Assembly (NCBI GenBank): GCA_030680835.1
Contig: JAUXUD010000053.1
Span: 100,879 to 164,878, forward strand
From: Bacteroidota bacterium
GTDB taxonomy: Bacteria > Bacteroidota > Bacteroidia > UKL13-3
Length of the DNA: 64,000 nt
Reading direction: 5' to 3'
The position numbers were made by a program, and so were the translations under genes. Shown one piece after another: positions 44,051 through 53,232 of the stretch. A model generated the notes under the pieces. That model saw only the letters and a list, made by a program, of their open reading frames with translations. It made no database searches and had not been told where the DNA came from. Position 1 is the stretch's first letter, and each line of letters begins with the position of its first letter.

Positions 44051-46989
44051 TAATACCCAAATATCTCTTCCAGGGTCAATATCTGTACCCTACCAATTTG
44101 TTCCATATCACTAAGTTTCAATTTATCTTTTGAACCCAAAATGCAATAGGTAAAAGTTTTATTTTTATAAGTATTCATTTGAAACTGGTCTAAATCTGCC
44201 ATGGTAATAGTGGGTAGTTTTTCGTAGATCTCCTTGTTGATATCCCGGTCGAGTCCTAATTTCTGTGCCGTTGCATAGGCAAAAATAATGTTTTGATCAT
44301 TTACCCGTTCGGTTTCAATACTATTCATTAAAGAGGCTTTAGCAGATGAAAAATTATTTTCAGCCTGCGGCATATTGTTCAGCAATTCATTCATTGCCGG
44401 AACGGCTTCATTAAATTTATCGGCCTGGCAACCAATATAGGCATTGATATAATAGGGGTCCTTAAGTTTAGCAGGACTCAGATATCTTGAACTGGTAGAG
44501 TAGGCAAGGGCCTTGGATTCGCGAATGGTTTGAAAAACGATACTCGACATGCCTCCGCCAAAATATTCATTAAACAAAGTTATCATGGGCGCCTTATTGG
44601 AATCATAACCTGTTGCTGATTTATGCAACCACATAATTTCTGCCTGAACCATTGGATAATCTACAAACAATACTTTATTTTCATTGGTTTCAATACGTGT
44701 AAATATAACGGGCTGCGGATAATCTAAAGCCACTTTGGGTAAATTGTGTTCTTTATCCAAAATACCCGTTAGTTGCTTTAACTCCTGTGGACCCCAATAC
44801 CAGATTTTATGTTTATACGAGGTAAGGTTTTTTAAATAAACAATTAATTCTTCCGCTTTTAAACTCTTTAATTGTTCTGCTGTTAATTCGTGTTTAAACG
44901 GATTAACCGTTCCGTAAATCGCATAGCTCTGCAATGCAGCCCTAAAAATAAGGTTCTTATTTTTTTTGCCGTCTTCCCGGCCTTTCAAAGTCCGTTCAAC
45001 CAAAGTATTTAATGCGGCCTGATCCGGTTTTGCATTTGCCAGTAAATGTTCAAACAATTTTAAAGCAGGAATAAAATTTTCATTCAATCCACGCAACGAA
45101 ACATATACCTGTTCATTGCCCACATTCACTTTAAAATCGCAGGCCAGTTTAAAAAATTCCTGGCTTATCTGTGCGGCAGTGTATTTGTCGGTACCCAGGT
45201 ATTGAAGCAGGTTTACAGCCATGGGTAATTTAAGGTCGTTGAATTTCCCCATATCCAAAACATAATACAATTCAAACAGCGCATTGTCTTTATTTTGAAC
45301 ATAGAGTATTGGGGCAAAACCGGTTTTACCAGTTGCGATATCTTTTGAAAAGTCTAAAAATTTGGGATTGATTTTTGGTGAAGGCGTTTCTAGAATATGT
45401 CTTACAAAGGGTGAAACTGCATCGCGGTTTACATCAACCGGAGTAATTTCAGGTTTAACTATTTTGTTCACACTTTTATCTTCACCTACTTTTTTATAAA
45501 TAACAATATAGTCGTTGTTAAAATTCTTTTTTGCAAATAATACCAATTCGGCCTTGCTTATTTTGGCCATTTCATCCAGTTCAGCAACCACACCGGCCCA
45601 GTCTCTGCCGGTGGTAAAAGCATCCAGCATGGCACCGGCTCTGCCATCATTACTTTCCCTTTCTTCAATTTTGTAGACTTTTAAATTGGCTATAATTGCT
45701 TTCAAAGTGGCTTCATCAAACTCACCGGCTTTTACTTTCTCAATTTGTACCATCAGCAAATCTTTTACTTCTTCAAGGGTTTGTTCTTTCTTGGGCTTTC
45801 CGGTGAGAAAAGCAATACTATAATCTTTATTCACCCATACCGATGAAGTCGCGCTTAAAACCAGTTGCTTTTTTGTCAGGTTTAAATCAATTAATCCAGC
45901 CTTGGCATTTGATAAAATCATATCCACCATTTGCAGCATTTGTGATTCCCGGGTTCCGGCACCCGGCATTCTGAAACCAATCATCAGGTTTTCTGCATCC
46001 GGACCGTATAGCGTTACCACTTCAGGTTCTGTTCTGTTTATCTCAGGTTGAAAGTTAAACGGAGGTACTACTCTTGCCTGCATATAGGAGAAGTGTTCAT
46101 CAATGAGTTTGATGGTTTTATCCGGATCTAAATCACCTGATAAAACAATGGCCATATTATTGGGAACATAATTGGTTTCATAATACTTTCTGATTTTAAC
46201 CAATGAAGGATTTTTTAAATGTTCAACAGTACCGATGGTTGTTTGCGTTCCATAAGTGTGATTTTTAAACAAGCCAGCCAGTAAGGCTTCAAAAACTTTT
46301 CGACTGTCATTATCCATCGAAATATTTTTTTCTTCATACACCGCTTCCAGTTCGGTATGAAACAAACGTAAAATGGGGTTGCGGAAACGTTCTGCTTCTA
46401 TTTCAATCCATTTGCTCAGGTTGTTTTCCGGGATATCATTTACATAAACGGTTTGTTCGAGTGATGTAAATGCATTTGTGCCCTGTGCGCCGATGCCCTG
46501 CATTAATTTATCGTATTCATTGGCAATGGCAAAGCTGCTTGCAACTCCGCTTACCGAATCAATAAGGTGATAAATATGTTTACGTTTCGCTTCATCCGTG
46601 GTTTTATTATATTGTTCATATAAAGCATCAATTTTATCCAGTTGTTCTTTTTCGGCGGGCCAGTCTTTGGTGCCATATCTATCAGTACCTTTAAACAACA
46701 TGTGTTCTAGGTAATGGGCCAGGCCGGTATTATCCTGCGGATCGTTTTTGCTTCCGGCTTTGGTAGCAATATACGTTTGAATCCGGGGTTGTTTTTTGTT
46801 CACACTCATCATCACGGTTAGGCCGTTTTTAAGGGTATAGGTGCGAACTTTTAAAGGATCGTTGGTAACAATTGTATAGTTATACTTGCCATCAGCGGAT
46901 ACAATATTTTGGGTTGTATACGTATTTTTTTGAGCACAAACAGAAAGTGCTAAAGTGCTAAGTACTAACAGTTGAAAAATCTTCTTCAT
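44050..46989 (-). CDS. M16-family zinc metallopeptidase (insulinase/pitrilysin type)
   Basis: 979 residues from the ATG at 46989 (MKKIFQLLVLSTLALSVCAQ), a signal peptide; an upstream in-frame start would put 19 residues before it. The inverted zinc motif HxxEH is at TGLAHYLEHMLFKG, and the distal Glu ligand is likely in AVYEEKNISM. Four M16 halves are present in two pairs; the second pair lacks HxxEH, as is usual. It has no T9SS tail, so periplasmic or outer-membrane-associated peptide degradation is expected. Its stop codon abuts a heptad array. Confidence 0.93.
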   Translation of the reverse strand: MKKIFQLLVLSTLALSVCAQKNTYTTQNIVSADGKYNYTIVTNDPLKVRTYTLKNGLTVMMSVNKKQPRIQTYIATKAGSKNDPQDNTGLAHYLEHMLFKGTDRYGTKDWPAEKEQLDKIDALYEQYNKTTDEAKRKHIYHLIDSVSGVASSFAIANEYDKLMQGIGAQGTNAFTSLEQTVYVNDIPENNLSKWIEIEAERFRNPILRLFHTELEAVYEEKNISMDNDSRKVFEALLAGLFKNHTYGTQTTIGTVEHLKNPSLVKIRKYYETNYVPNNMAIVLSGDLDPDKTIKLIDEHFSYMQARVVPPFNFQPEINRTEPEVVTLYGPDAENLMIGFRMPGAGTRESQMLQMVDMILSNAKAGLIDLNLTKKQLVLSATSSVWVNKDYSIAFLTGKPKKEQTLEEVKDLLMVQIEKVKAGEFDEATLKAIIANLKVYKIEERESNDGRAGAMLDAFTTGRDWAGVVAELDEMAKISKAELVLFAKKNFNNDYIVIYKKVGEDKSVNKIVKPEITPVDVNRDAVSPFVRHILETPSPKINPKFLDFSKDIATGKTGFAPILYVQNKDNALFELYYVLDMGKFNDLKLPMAVNLLQYLGTDKYTAAQISQEFFKLACDFKVNVGNEQVYVSLRGLNENFIPALKLFEHLLANAKPDQAALNTLVERTLKGREDGKKNKNLIFRAALQSYAIYGTVNPFKHELTAEQLKSLKAEELIVYLKNLTSYKHKIWYWGPQELKQLTGILDKEHNLPKVALDYPQPVIFTRIETNENKVLFVDYPMVQAEIMWLHKSATGYDSNKAPMITLFNEYFGGGMSSIVFQTIRESKALAYSTSSRYLSPAKLKDPYYINAYIGCQADKFNEAVPAMNELLNNMPQAENNFSSAKASLMNSIETERVNDQNIIFAYATAQKLGLDRDINKEIYEKLPTITMADLDQFQMNTYKNKTFTYCILGSKDKLKLSDMEQIGRVQILTLEEIFGY

Positions 46990-47050
46990 GGGTTTTTGGT
47001 TTAAATTGGCCTGCAAAATAAGGAATGTCAGGCAAATTACATACAAGTGT

Positions 47051-47085
47051 AAAATGCAGGAGGCAAAGGGCAGAGAGCATAGGGC
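47051..47085. repeat. Heptad-repeat island J
   Basis: Five purine-rich units in phase (AAAATGC, AGGAGGC, AAAGGGC, AGAGAGC, ATAGGGC) upstream of the M16 gene. Confidence 0.72.
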
Positions 47086-47123
47086 ATGGTTGAAAAGGGG
47101 ATATTGACATTTAATTCATGTAG

Positions 47124-47171
47124 AGATGCGATTTATCGCGTCTAAGGATGCATCGAATCTATCGATGCATC
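47124..47171. repeat. Tandem hairpins downstream of prmC
   Basis: Stem 1: AGATGCGAT/ATCGCGTCT (47124-47143, TT loop). Stem 2: GATGCATCGA/TCGATGCATC (47147-47171, 5-nt loop). Together they resemble a REP-type element; they may also end the prmC transcript. Confidence 0.65.
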
Positions 47172-47195
47172 GCATACCCGAAATTAATCCAATAC

Positions 47196-48062
47196 CTAAT
47201 TTATTTTCCGGATCATTAGCATACGCGTTTTCCCTTGCAGGTCTTGTTTAAATTCAAAATTTAAAAAATAGGATTCGCACAATTCTTTTAATGCAGTTTC
47301 CTGAAATTCACTGATTTCAAAAAACAGGAATTTCGTTGACTCACATTGTATAAAAGTATTCAGTATATGCCTGTAAAATAGCAAAGGTTCTTCATCCGGA
47401 ACAAACAAAGCCAAATGCGGTTCATGGCTGAGAACATTCAGGTGCATTTCGTTTTTTTCTTTTTCAGTAATATAAGGCGGATTGCTTACAATGACATCGA
47501 ACTTTTGAGTTTGTATCCAATTTTTGCAGGTGTCATCTAATATAGAACCTTTTTCAAAATGGATATTCAATTTTAGTTTAACCGAATTATTCTTTGCTAC
47601 ATTTAATGCCTCTTGCGAAACATCAAGTGCACTTACCTCAAAATTCTTCAACTCATTTTTCAAACTCAAGGCTATACAGCCGCTTCCGGTCCCGATGTCC
47701 AGAATATTTAACGGATACTCTTTACCATAATAGTTATTTATTTCAGTAATCATCCATTCAACTAATTCCTCTGTTTCAGGACGGGGAATGAGCACATGTT
47801 TATTTACGGCCAGACACAGGTTTCTAAAATACGCATATCCCAGAATATATTGAAGGGGTTCCCCGTTTAATAATCTTTCCAAAATGGGATTCAATTTGAG
47901 TTCTTCGGCAAAACCTATTTCTTTGTCAAGAAATTGCAAATGTTTTTTTTTTATGAGTAAAATATCTTCAAATACCCAATGCATAATTTGGGTAGCCTCT
48001 TCTTTTGGGTATATTTTTTCTAATTTTTGAACCGATTGTATAAAATAGTTGACTGCCTGCAT
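47196..48062 (-). CDS. prmC: Peptide chain release factor N5-glutamine methyltransferase
   Basis: 288 residues. A helical N-terminal domain that recognises release factors is followed by a Rossmann methyltransferase. Motifs are RPETEELVEWM, NILDIGTGSGCIALSL (SAM loop) and the catalytic VSNPPYI near residue 190, which holds the Gln of the GGQ motif of RF1/RF2. Length and motif order fit PrmC rather than PrmB. Transcribed alone; upstream DNA is very AT-rich. Confidence 0.95.
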   Translation of the reverse strand: MQAVNYFIQSVQKLEKIYPKEEATQIMHWVFEDILLIKKKHLQFLDKEIGFAEELKLNPILERLLNGEPLQYILGYAYFRNLCLAVNKHVLIPRPETEELVEWMITEINNYYGKEYPLNILDIGTGSGCIALSLKNELKNFEVSALDVSQEALNVAKNNSVKLKLNIHFEKGSILDDTCKNWIQTQKFDVIVSNPPYITEKEKNEMHLNVLSHEPHLALFVPDEEPLLFYRHILNTFIQCESTKFLFFEISEFQETALKELCESYFLNFEFKQDLQGKTRMLMIRKIN

Positions 48063-48172
48063 ATGGTGACAATAATAATATTTTTCAAACAGCGTTTTTA
48101 AATTAACTTTTTTTTCTTAACATTGAATAGGTTTTCTAAAATCAGAATTGTAAAACACAAATTAACATCAAA

Positions 48173-48616
48173 ATGAAACAAATGCTGATGATACTGATTA
48201 CACTCACGGGGGGCTCAGATTTGGGATATTGTGTAAATACCATTGGGGGGCCATTGATTGTACCAACTGTATTGAGCGAGGAGCAAAAAATAACCCAGCT
48301 TATAAATTATATCGAAAAACTGGATGCCAAATTTATCAGAAACGGTTCAGAATACACCCCTGTTGATGCTGCAAAACACCTGCGTATGAAACGCGAAAAG
48401 GCAGGAAAAAAAATAAAAACCGCAAAAGATTTTATTGATTGTATTGCCAGCAAATCGAGCATGAGCGGAGAACCTTATCAGATTAAATATGCCAACGGTT
48501 TAAAATTAAATGTGCGGGATGTTTTGTATTACGAATTGAAAAAAGTGGAATCGAAGCACGCGGGCAATTTTCGTAATGTCAGAGTAGCAAGCAACCCTGT
48601 TTGTTTAGCAGGCTAA
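48173..48616 (+). CDS. DUF5329-family exported protein
   Basis: 147 residues. A short, weak signal-like N-terminus (MKQMLMILITLTGG) is followed by the family pattern LSEEQKITQLINYIEKLDAKFIRNGSEYTPVDAAKHLRMK, then TAKDFIDCIASKSSMSGEPYQI, split here by description only. That ordering (FIRNGSEY, AAxHLRxK, FIxxIASxSSxSGxPY) matches DUF5329. Function unknown. The last 38 bp overlap the 3' end of the convergent gene at 48579. Confidence 0.82.
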   Translation: MKQMLMILITLTGGSDLGYCVNTIGGPLIVPTVLSEEQKITQLINYIEKLDAKFIRNGSEYTPVDAAKHLRMKREKAGKKIKTAKDFIDCIASKSSMSGEPYQIKYANGLKLNVRDVLYYELKKVESKHAGNFRNVRVASNPVCLAG

Positions 48617-48983
48617 CTTCTTCCAGGTTTTCTTCACATATCTGATTGGGCCCAAAAATATATTTGCGTTCATAAATCTTTCCGTCTATATAATAACTCA
48701 TCCAGTATTCATTGCTCAAAACAAAAAGTTCTTCCTGTATGAGTTCAATTTTTGCATAACTTAAAGGTTCAAGGGTATCTAAAAAATGACGTAAAGCGGT
48801 GGTTTTTGTCTCTTCTCCGTTAATAATTCCATAACCTTTGGTACTAACCAAAACCCCTTCCAGTAAATTATGGGTATAGTTTATGGCATATACATTCCAA
48901 ACCATTTCCATCTGGTCTCCCAGTTCATGAACTACAGCAATCCCAACGCCCTCAACGCTTTCTTCAGTAATATCTTTCAGCAT
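48579..48983 (-). CDS. Small conserved cytosolic protein of unknown function
   Basis: 134 residues, no signal peptide or membrane segment. It starts MLKDITEESVEGVGIAVVHELGD and has alternating strands (WNVYAINYTHNLLEGVLVSTKGYG; YWMSYYIDGKIYERKYIFGP). I have the impression of a conserved Bacteroidota protein but cannot name a family. The end overlaps the convergent DUF5329 gene by 38 bp, an overlap that suggests both frames are real given their different composition. Confidence 0.65.
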   Translation of the reverse strand: MLKDITEESVEGVGIAVVHELGDQMEMVWNVYAINYTHNLLEGVLVSTKGYGIINGEETKTTALRHFLDTLEPLSYAKIELIQEELFVLSNEYWMSYYIDGKIYERKYIFGPNQICEENLEEVSLLNKQGCLLL

Positions 48984-49041
48984 TTATAATAATTGAAATG
49001 CAAATTTAAATAAATTTTAAATTAATTAATGATGTATTACC

Positions 49042-49080
49042 CATGCTCCAAGCCCAATGCTCCCCATACCCCATGCATTC
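49042..49080. repeat. Heptad-repeat island K
   Basis: Units in phase (CATGCTC, CAAGCCC, AATGCTC, CCCATAC, CCCATGC), running up to the stop codon of the YkuK-like gene. This is the complement of the ATAGGGC/GCATGGG word of islands J and L. Confidence 0.75.
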
Positions 49081-49554
49081 TTAGTGCACAATCTTATTCG
49101 CGCAGTATGTGCTTGCAAAGGCTTCGGGTTTTGCCTTAAACACAAAACCCATTCCCAAAATATACCCCATGGCTTCACTTAATGCGGTGTTCGATTTAAA
49201 TTGCGGATTGGTATTGATATCTGCATGCACTTCCAGATCAACCTGGTATTTATCGAGTAAGGGACAAATATGATAAGCAATTTGAATGGAGCGGCTTACT
49301 TCTTCAATCATACGTTCTTTGAGTGAAAATATTTTTTTTGTTTTTTCACTGCTGATGAGCATAAAACCTCCATGTTTGGGACGAACAAAAACAATCACGG
49401 TAGCAAATTCTGTGATGAGGCCGGTAACCTGTGAATCGGTACCAATGCATACTTTTAATTTAAAACCTTCTCTGTTTTCCCGGGCTAAAATTTGTTCAAC
49501 TTCATCCGAAATTTCTTGTCTTACTGGTTCACCATTTAATCTTCTCCATTTCAT
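49081..49554 (-). CDS. YkuK/DUF458 RNase H-like protein
   Basis: 157 residues from the ATG at 49554. The domain matches DUF458 (YkuK): KLKVCIGTDSQ near residue 35 with the first acidic residue, TVIVFVRPKHGG, EVHADINTNPQFKSNTALSEAMGYILGMGF, and the terminal KPEAFASTYCANKIVH, with the sequence broken across several strands. An RNase H-like fold is assigned to the family; activity is not established. Transcribed alone. Confidence 0.88.
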   Translation of the reverse strand: MKWRRLNGEPVRQEISDEVEQILARENREGFKLKVCIGTDSQVTGLITEFATVIVFVRPKHGGFMLISSEKTKKIFSLKERMIEEVSRSIQIAYHICPLLDKYQVDLEVHADINTNPQFKSNTALSEAMGYILGMGFVFKAKPEAFASTYCANKIVH

Positions 49555-49801
49555 CACTGTTTATTATTAATTTACTGTGATAATTACCATAATAAATTAA
49601 TTCCGAACAGCACGTAAAGGCTTTGCCTAACACCAAAGCTTCTGTACAATGGAAAGAAATTAATTACAGTCAACTCGTTTTACAAAAAGTTTTAATTTTC
49701 ATTAATTTTTTTTGTTTGCGGTATAAAAGTATAAAAAAAATTATAAATAACAATAGGCAAAATATCAACCCAGGTAAATTTTAAACCTCCGACAGGGATG
49801 T

Positions 49802-50557
49802 TTATCGCCGGTTATTAGCGTTTATGTAGTCTGAGTAACAGCTTTTTATAGCTACCACGAGGTAATAGTCGTTTGAGTTTAAAATGAAATAATGCGGCAG
49901 GTTGCAAAACTTTTTAAATTCCGCTATTCGCTTGTCATCCAAACCTGTCGCCCGCTTTATCAAATCATTTGTATACCGCTCGTCTACAAGATCCTGTTCA
50001 TGGTACAAGGCTATTAAAGTCTGCAGTTTATAATATTCCTGCAGTTTGCGGTTACTGCCTTCAAAAATACTCGTAAGCATACTGCCGGTGCTTCCTGCAA
50101 TCCAAGAGCTCACGTGTTCGTAATCGTTTAAAACCGGACTGGTTTTTAACATAACAGCAGCCCTTCTGGCCAAACTGTCTCTTTTGCGTTTATTGTAATT
50201 GATATCCACTTCCCGCAAGCGGTACGAAATCGGTTTAAGCCTTACTTTTATTGGATCAATACGGTTTTCTAAAATATATTTTTTTACCGGTACATCTAAA
50301 GTCTGATATCCAATAACAGAAAATTGAAGGGTATCGTCAATCATCACGTTTATTCCAAAAGCCCCGTATCGGTTGCTTATAAACCGTTCACCTGATGGTT
50401 TTTTAAGGATATTGGCAAGGGGAATGGTATTGCTGGTGTCGGCACCTATTACAAAACCTTTCAGATAAAACCCGGAGGGGGTAGTTTGAGCCAATAATTT
50501 TGGGATCAAAAAACTATAAAAAATCAATAAAAATACTGCCTGCCTCAAACTGTTCAT
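49802..50557 (-). CDS. Exported protein with CarboxypepD_reg-like domain
   Basis: 251 residues from the ATG at 50557 (MNSLRQAVFLLIFYSFLIPKLLAQ), a signal peptide. Residues ~30-110 form a carboxypeptidase-regulatory-like beta sandwich (FYLKGFVIGADTSNTIPLANI ... RYGAFGINV ... DTLQFSVIGYQT), the domain also seen at the start of TonB receptors. The rest is helical with no recognised family. No T9SS tail or barrel follows, so it is periplasmic or surface-associated by another route. Function unknown. Confidence 0.75.
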   Translation of the reverse strand: MNSLRQAVFLLIFYSFLIPKLLAQTTPSGFYLKGFVIGADTSNTIPLANILKKPSGERFISNRYGAFGINVMIDDTLQFSVIGYQTLDVPVKKYILENRIDPIKVRLKPISYRLREVDINYNKRKRDSLARRAAVMLKTSPVLNDYEHVSSWIAGSTGSMLTSIFEGSNRKLQEYYKLQTLIALYHEQDLVDERYTNDLIKRATGLDDKRIAEFKKFCNLPHYFILNSNDYYLVVAIKSCYSDYINANNRR

Positions 50558-50656
50558 TTTTGCAAATATATTGTACTTAGAGTTATCCCGATTATGTTGA
50601 ACCAAAGTTTTTAAGAATTAAGCGCATAACAGAATAGCTGGAGCGGCTTAAATATT

Positions 50657-50664
50657 TATCTTTG
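50657..50664 (+). promoter_or_regulatory. Promoter -7 box of the RlmI-like gene
   Basis: TATCTTTG matches TAnnTTTG exactly. Transcription should begin near 50671, which excludes an in-frame TTG at 50662 as the start and supports the TTG at 50689. Confidence 0.6.
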
Positions 50665-50688
50665 CCGCTTTCATCTAAATATTTATTC

Positions 50689-51861
50689 TTGAAAAAGTTA
50701 GTATTAAAAAGTGGCCGCGAAAGATCATTGCTCAATCGCCACCCCTGGGTTTTCTCAGGTGCCGTTAAAGATTTACCCGATTCCTCAAACGGTGAAATCG
50801 TACAAATTGTTACAAATCATCATGATTTACTGGGTTATGGATTCTTTTCTCCCAATAGTCAAATCACTTGCAGGGTATTTGAATTTACCAATGATCCCAT
50901 AGAAATAACACCTGATTACTGGCATCAAAAATTGGTGAATGCACAAAATTTAAGAAGGCAATTGTTCAACTTTTCTGAAACCAATTGTTATCGCTTATTA
51001 CATGCCGAAGGCGATTTCTTTCCGGGAATTATAGTAGATATTTATGCCCATGTTGCCGTGGTACAAGTATTGGTAAAAGGAGTGGAGCACATTGCCGGTT
51101 CTGTATTCAGTGCTTTGAACCAAATGGGCTTCAGCCATATTTATGTAAAAACCAAACAAACCACACAATTGCTTGAAAGTGTTGAGCAAAGCAGCAGATG
51201 GATTGGAGAAGCTGCAAGCATGCCTTTGCGGGTACTTGAACATGGAGTGCAATTTTATGTAGATGTTGAAAAGGGTCAAAAAACAGGATTCTTTATCGAT
51301 CAGCGGGAAAACAGAAAAACATTGGGCGAATGGTCAAAAAATAAAAATGTATTGAATACTTTTTCCTACTCGGGAGGATTTAGTTTATATGCCTTGCAGG
51401 CAGGTGCCCATTTGGTACATTCGGTTGACAGCTCTAAAGATGCAATTGCCATGGGGGAAGCCAATGTTGCCCTGGGTGCTTATAAAGGCAAACACGAAAG
51501 CTTTGTAATGGATTGCTTTGAATTTTTAAAGCAGGCTGAACCCAATTTTTATGATATCATTATTTTAGACCCTCCGGCTTTTGCTAAAAATGCCCGTTCG
51601 GTTGATAATGCTGCCAGGGGATATAAAAATTTAAATATGCTGGGCATTCAAAAAGTAAAACCCGGCGGATTGGTATTTACCTATAGCTGCAGCCAGCATA
51701 TCGATAAAGACCTGTTTCGAAAAATTGTATTCGGAGCTGCAGCTGATGTGAAAAGAAATGTCCGCATTTTAAAACAACTCTCACAACCCGAAGATCATCC
51801 CATAAACATTTATCATCCCGAAGGGGAATACCTCAAAGGATTGTTTTTAATGGTAGACTGA
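50689..51861 (+). CDS. RlmI/RlmK-like 23S rRNA m5C methyltransferase
   Basis: 390 residues from a TTG at 50689 (LKKLVLKSGRERSLLNRHPWVF), chosen because the promoter lies just upstream. An N-terminal PUA domain covers about residues 3-75, then an EEHEE domain. The SAM domain has NTFSYSGGFSLYALQAGA, DSSKDAIAMGE and the catalytic IILDPPAFAK, with the m5C Cys in TYSCSQHI. This layout matches RlmI (m5C1962 of 23S rRNA). A family-level call; the exact target is not proven. Confidence 0.85.
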   Translation: MKKLVLKSGRERSLLNRHPWVFSGAVKDLPDSSNGEIVQIVTNHHDLLGYGFFSPNSQITCRVFEFTNDPIEITPDYWHQKLVNAQNLRRQLFNFSETNCYRLLHAEGDFFPGIIVDIYAHVAVVQVLVKGVEHIAGSVFSALNQMGFSHIYVKTKQTTQLLESVEQSSRWIGEAASMPLRVLEHGVQFYVDVEKGQKTGFFIDQRENRKTLGEWSKNKNVLNTFSYSGGFSLYALQAGAHLVHSVDSSKDAIAMGEANVALGAYKGKHESFVMDCFEFLKQAEPNFYDIIILDPPAFAKNARSVDNAARGYKNLNMLGIQKVKPGGLVFTYSCSQHIDKDLFRKIVFGAAADVKRNVRILKQLSQPEDHPINIYHPEGEYLKGLFLMVD

Positions 51862-51866
51862 GAAAA

Positions 51867-51957
51867 GCATGGAGCATGGGGCATAGGGCGCGAGGAATTA
51901 CGATTTACGATTTACGATGTACAATGTACGATGTACAATGTACGATGTACAATGTTT
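51867..51957. repeat. Heptad-repeat island L (composite, 13 units)
   Basis: Thirteen units in unbroken phase. The first four follow GCATGGG (GCATGGA, GCATGGG, GCATAGG, GCGCGAG); unit five is GAATTAC; the rest follow GATTTAC, GATGTAC and AATGTAC. It begins 5 bp after the methyltransferase stop codon. Confidence 0.9.
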
Positions 51958-52150
51958 TTTATGGATTTTTGAACCTTTTTGTATTCTAATTTTTTGGTCA
52001 GCAGAATGGGACACTCGAAGTGCAAATACGGAATTAAAGGGTAATTTGTTTCAAAATGGAACAAAATTTATAGGCATAAATTTTATTTAAATATTTGTAA
52101 ATAAGCATTTTATAAATGTTGGTACAATCTGTGTTAATGGGTTACCAACA

Positions 52151-52591
52151 ATGAAACTGTTAATAAAATATATTTGGACATTGGTGCTAATCCCTGCATT
52201 GGTGTTTTTAAAAGGCGATTTGTCTTTTGATACCTATATGTATATAAACAGCATGAACCCACCGGCAGAGATTGCAAAGACGGTAGGTAAAGTAGTTGCA
52301 TCTGAAAAAATGATGTCGGTTGTTGTAAAAATAAATCCAATTTCAAAAAACAAGGGTTTTTCGGCTGATGGAATGCCTGTACAGATGTTTGACGAATATT
52401 ATAACCTCATTCAACAATCACAAGTGATAAGAGGCAAGGTTCATTTTGAAATTCCCTTTACCACTTCACAAAATGATTCGTATATTGTGGTATCTACGAA
52501 AACCGCAGATGAGATAAAGCTGGACAATATATTTGTAGAAAACACATTGGCCATTCACGAATCTCAGTTAGCTGACTTTGAAATTCAATAA
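52151..52591 (+). CDS. Small exported protein of unknown function
   Basis: 146 residues. N-terminal hydrophobic segment MKLLIKYIWTLVLIPALVF (signal peptide or anchor), then a soluble beta-rich part with no known motif (AKTVGKVVASEKMMSVVVKINP; YIVVSTKTADEIKLDNIFVE). No T9SS tail or lipobox. The next gene, another exported protein, starts 54 bp later on the same strand, so the two may be cotranscribed. No family recognised. Confidence 0.55.
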   Translation: MKLLIKYIWTLVLIPALVFLKGDLSFDTYMYINSMNPPAEIAKTVGKVVASEKMMSVVVKINPISKNKGFSADGMPVQMFDEYYNLIQQSQVIRGKVHFEIPFTTSQNDSYIVVSTKTADEIKLDNIFVENTLAIHESQLADFEIQ

Positions 52592-52645
52592 GTTTTCTTA
52601 GTAGATTTCATTTTGCATCTTTACTTTGCGGACGATAATTGCCGC

Positions 52646-53155
52646 ATGAAAAAGCCGTTTAAGCTCATATTTTTTTTTCTGTTTTCATTAAGTGCATCTG
52701 CTCAGAATGAAAATTATGATCCTCCACAGGGTTTGAATAACTGGTACGTTGAATTGGGCGGTTCTGCCTTGTTTTATTCAATCAATTACGAAAAATATCT
52801 CTACCGCAACCGGTACGAAAACCTCACCTGGGTTGCCCGTGTAGGAACCGGGTTTAATCCTATTGATTATAAATTTTTAAACAAAGTTTTTTTAGACAGA
52901 AATTCTTTTATGTTTCCATTTACTTCTTCGGTTTTAATTGGTTCAGGCAAAGAGAAACTGGAACTAGGAACAGGTTTTACCATGCTCACCAAAAATTTTA
53001 AAGATCGCGAACTGGTTCCAAATTTGATACTGGGCTTGCGCGTTATGGAATCCAATTCTGTTTGTTTCAGGCTTAGTTATATTCCTTTATTAAGAAATGA
53101 AACCCTGATCCACTGGGTAGGAGTGAGTATTGGTAAAAATTTTAACTTTAAATAG
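52646..53155 (+). CDS. Outer-membrane beta-barrel-like protein
   Basis: 169 residues from the ATG at 52646 (MKKPFKLIFFFLFSLSASAQ), a signal peptide; an in-frame ATG 33 bp upstream lacks one. The mature part alternates short amphipathic strands with glycine turns (NWYVELGGSALFYSINYEKYL, TWVARVGTGFNP, KLELGTGFTML, WVGVSIGKNFNFK) and ends in a phenylalanine-rich strand, all typical of a small outer-membrane barrel. Function unknown. Confidence 0.68.
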   Translation: MKKPFKLIFFFLFSLSASAQNENYDPPQGLNNWYVELGGSALFYSINYEKYLYRNRYENLTWVARVGTGFNPIDYKFLNKVFLDRNSFMFPFTSSVLIGSGKEKLELGTGFTMLTKNFKDRELVPNLILGLRVMESNSVCFRLSYIPLLRNETLIHWVGVSIGKNFNFK

Positions 53156-53232
53156 TCAGATTTTAGCCTTCATAAATATTTGTTTAGAAATTGTCTGAAT
53201 AATTAGCATATTGCCCGCATTAATATTTAAAG

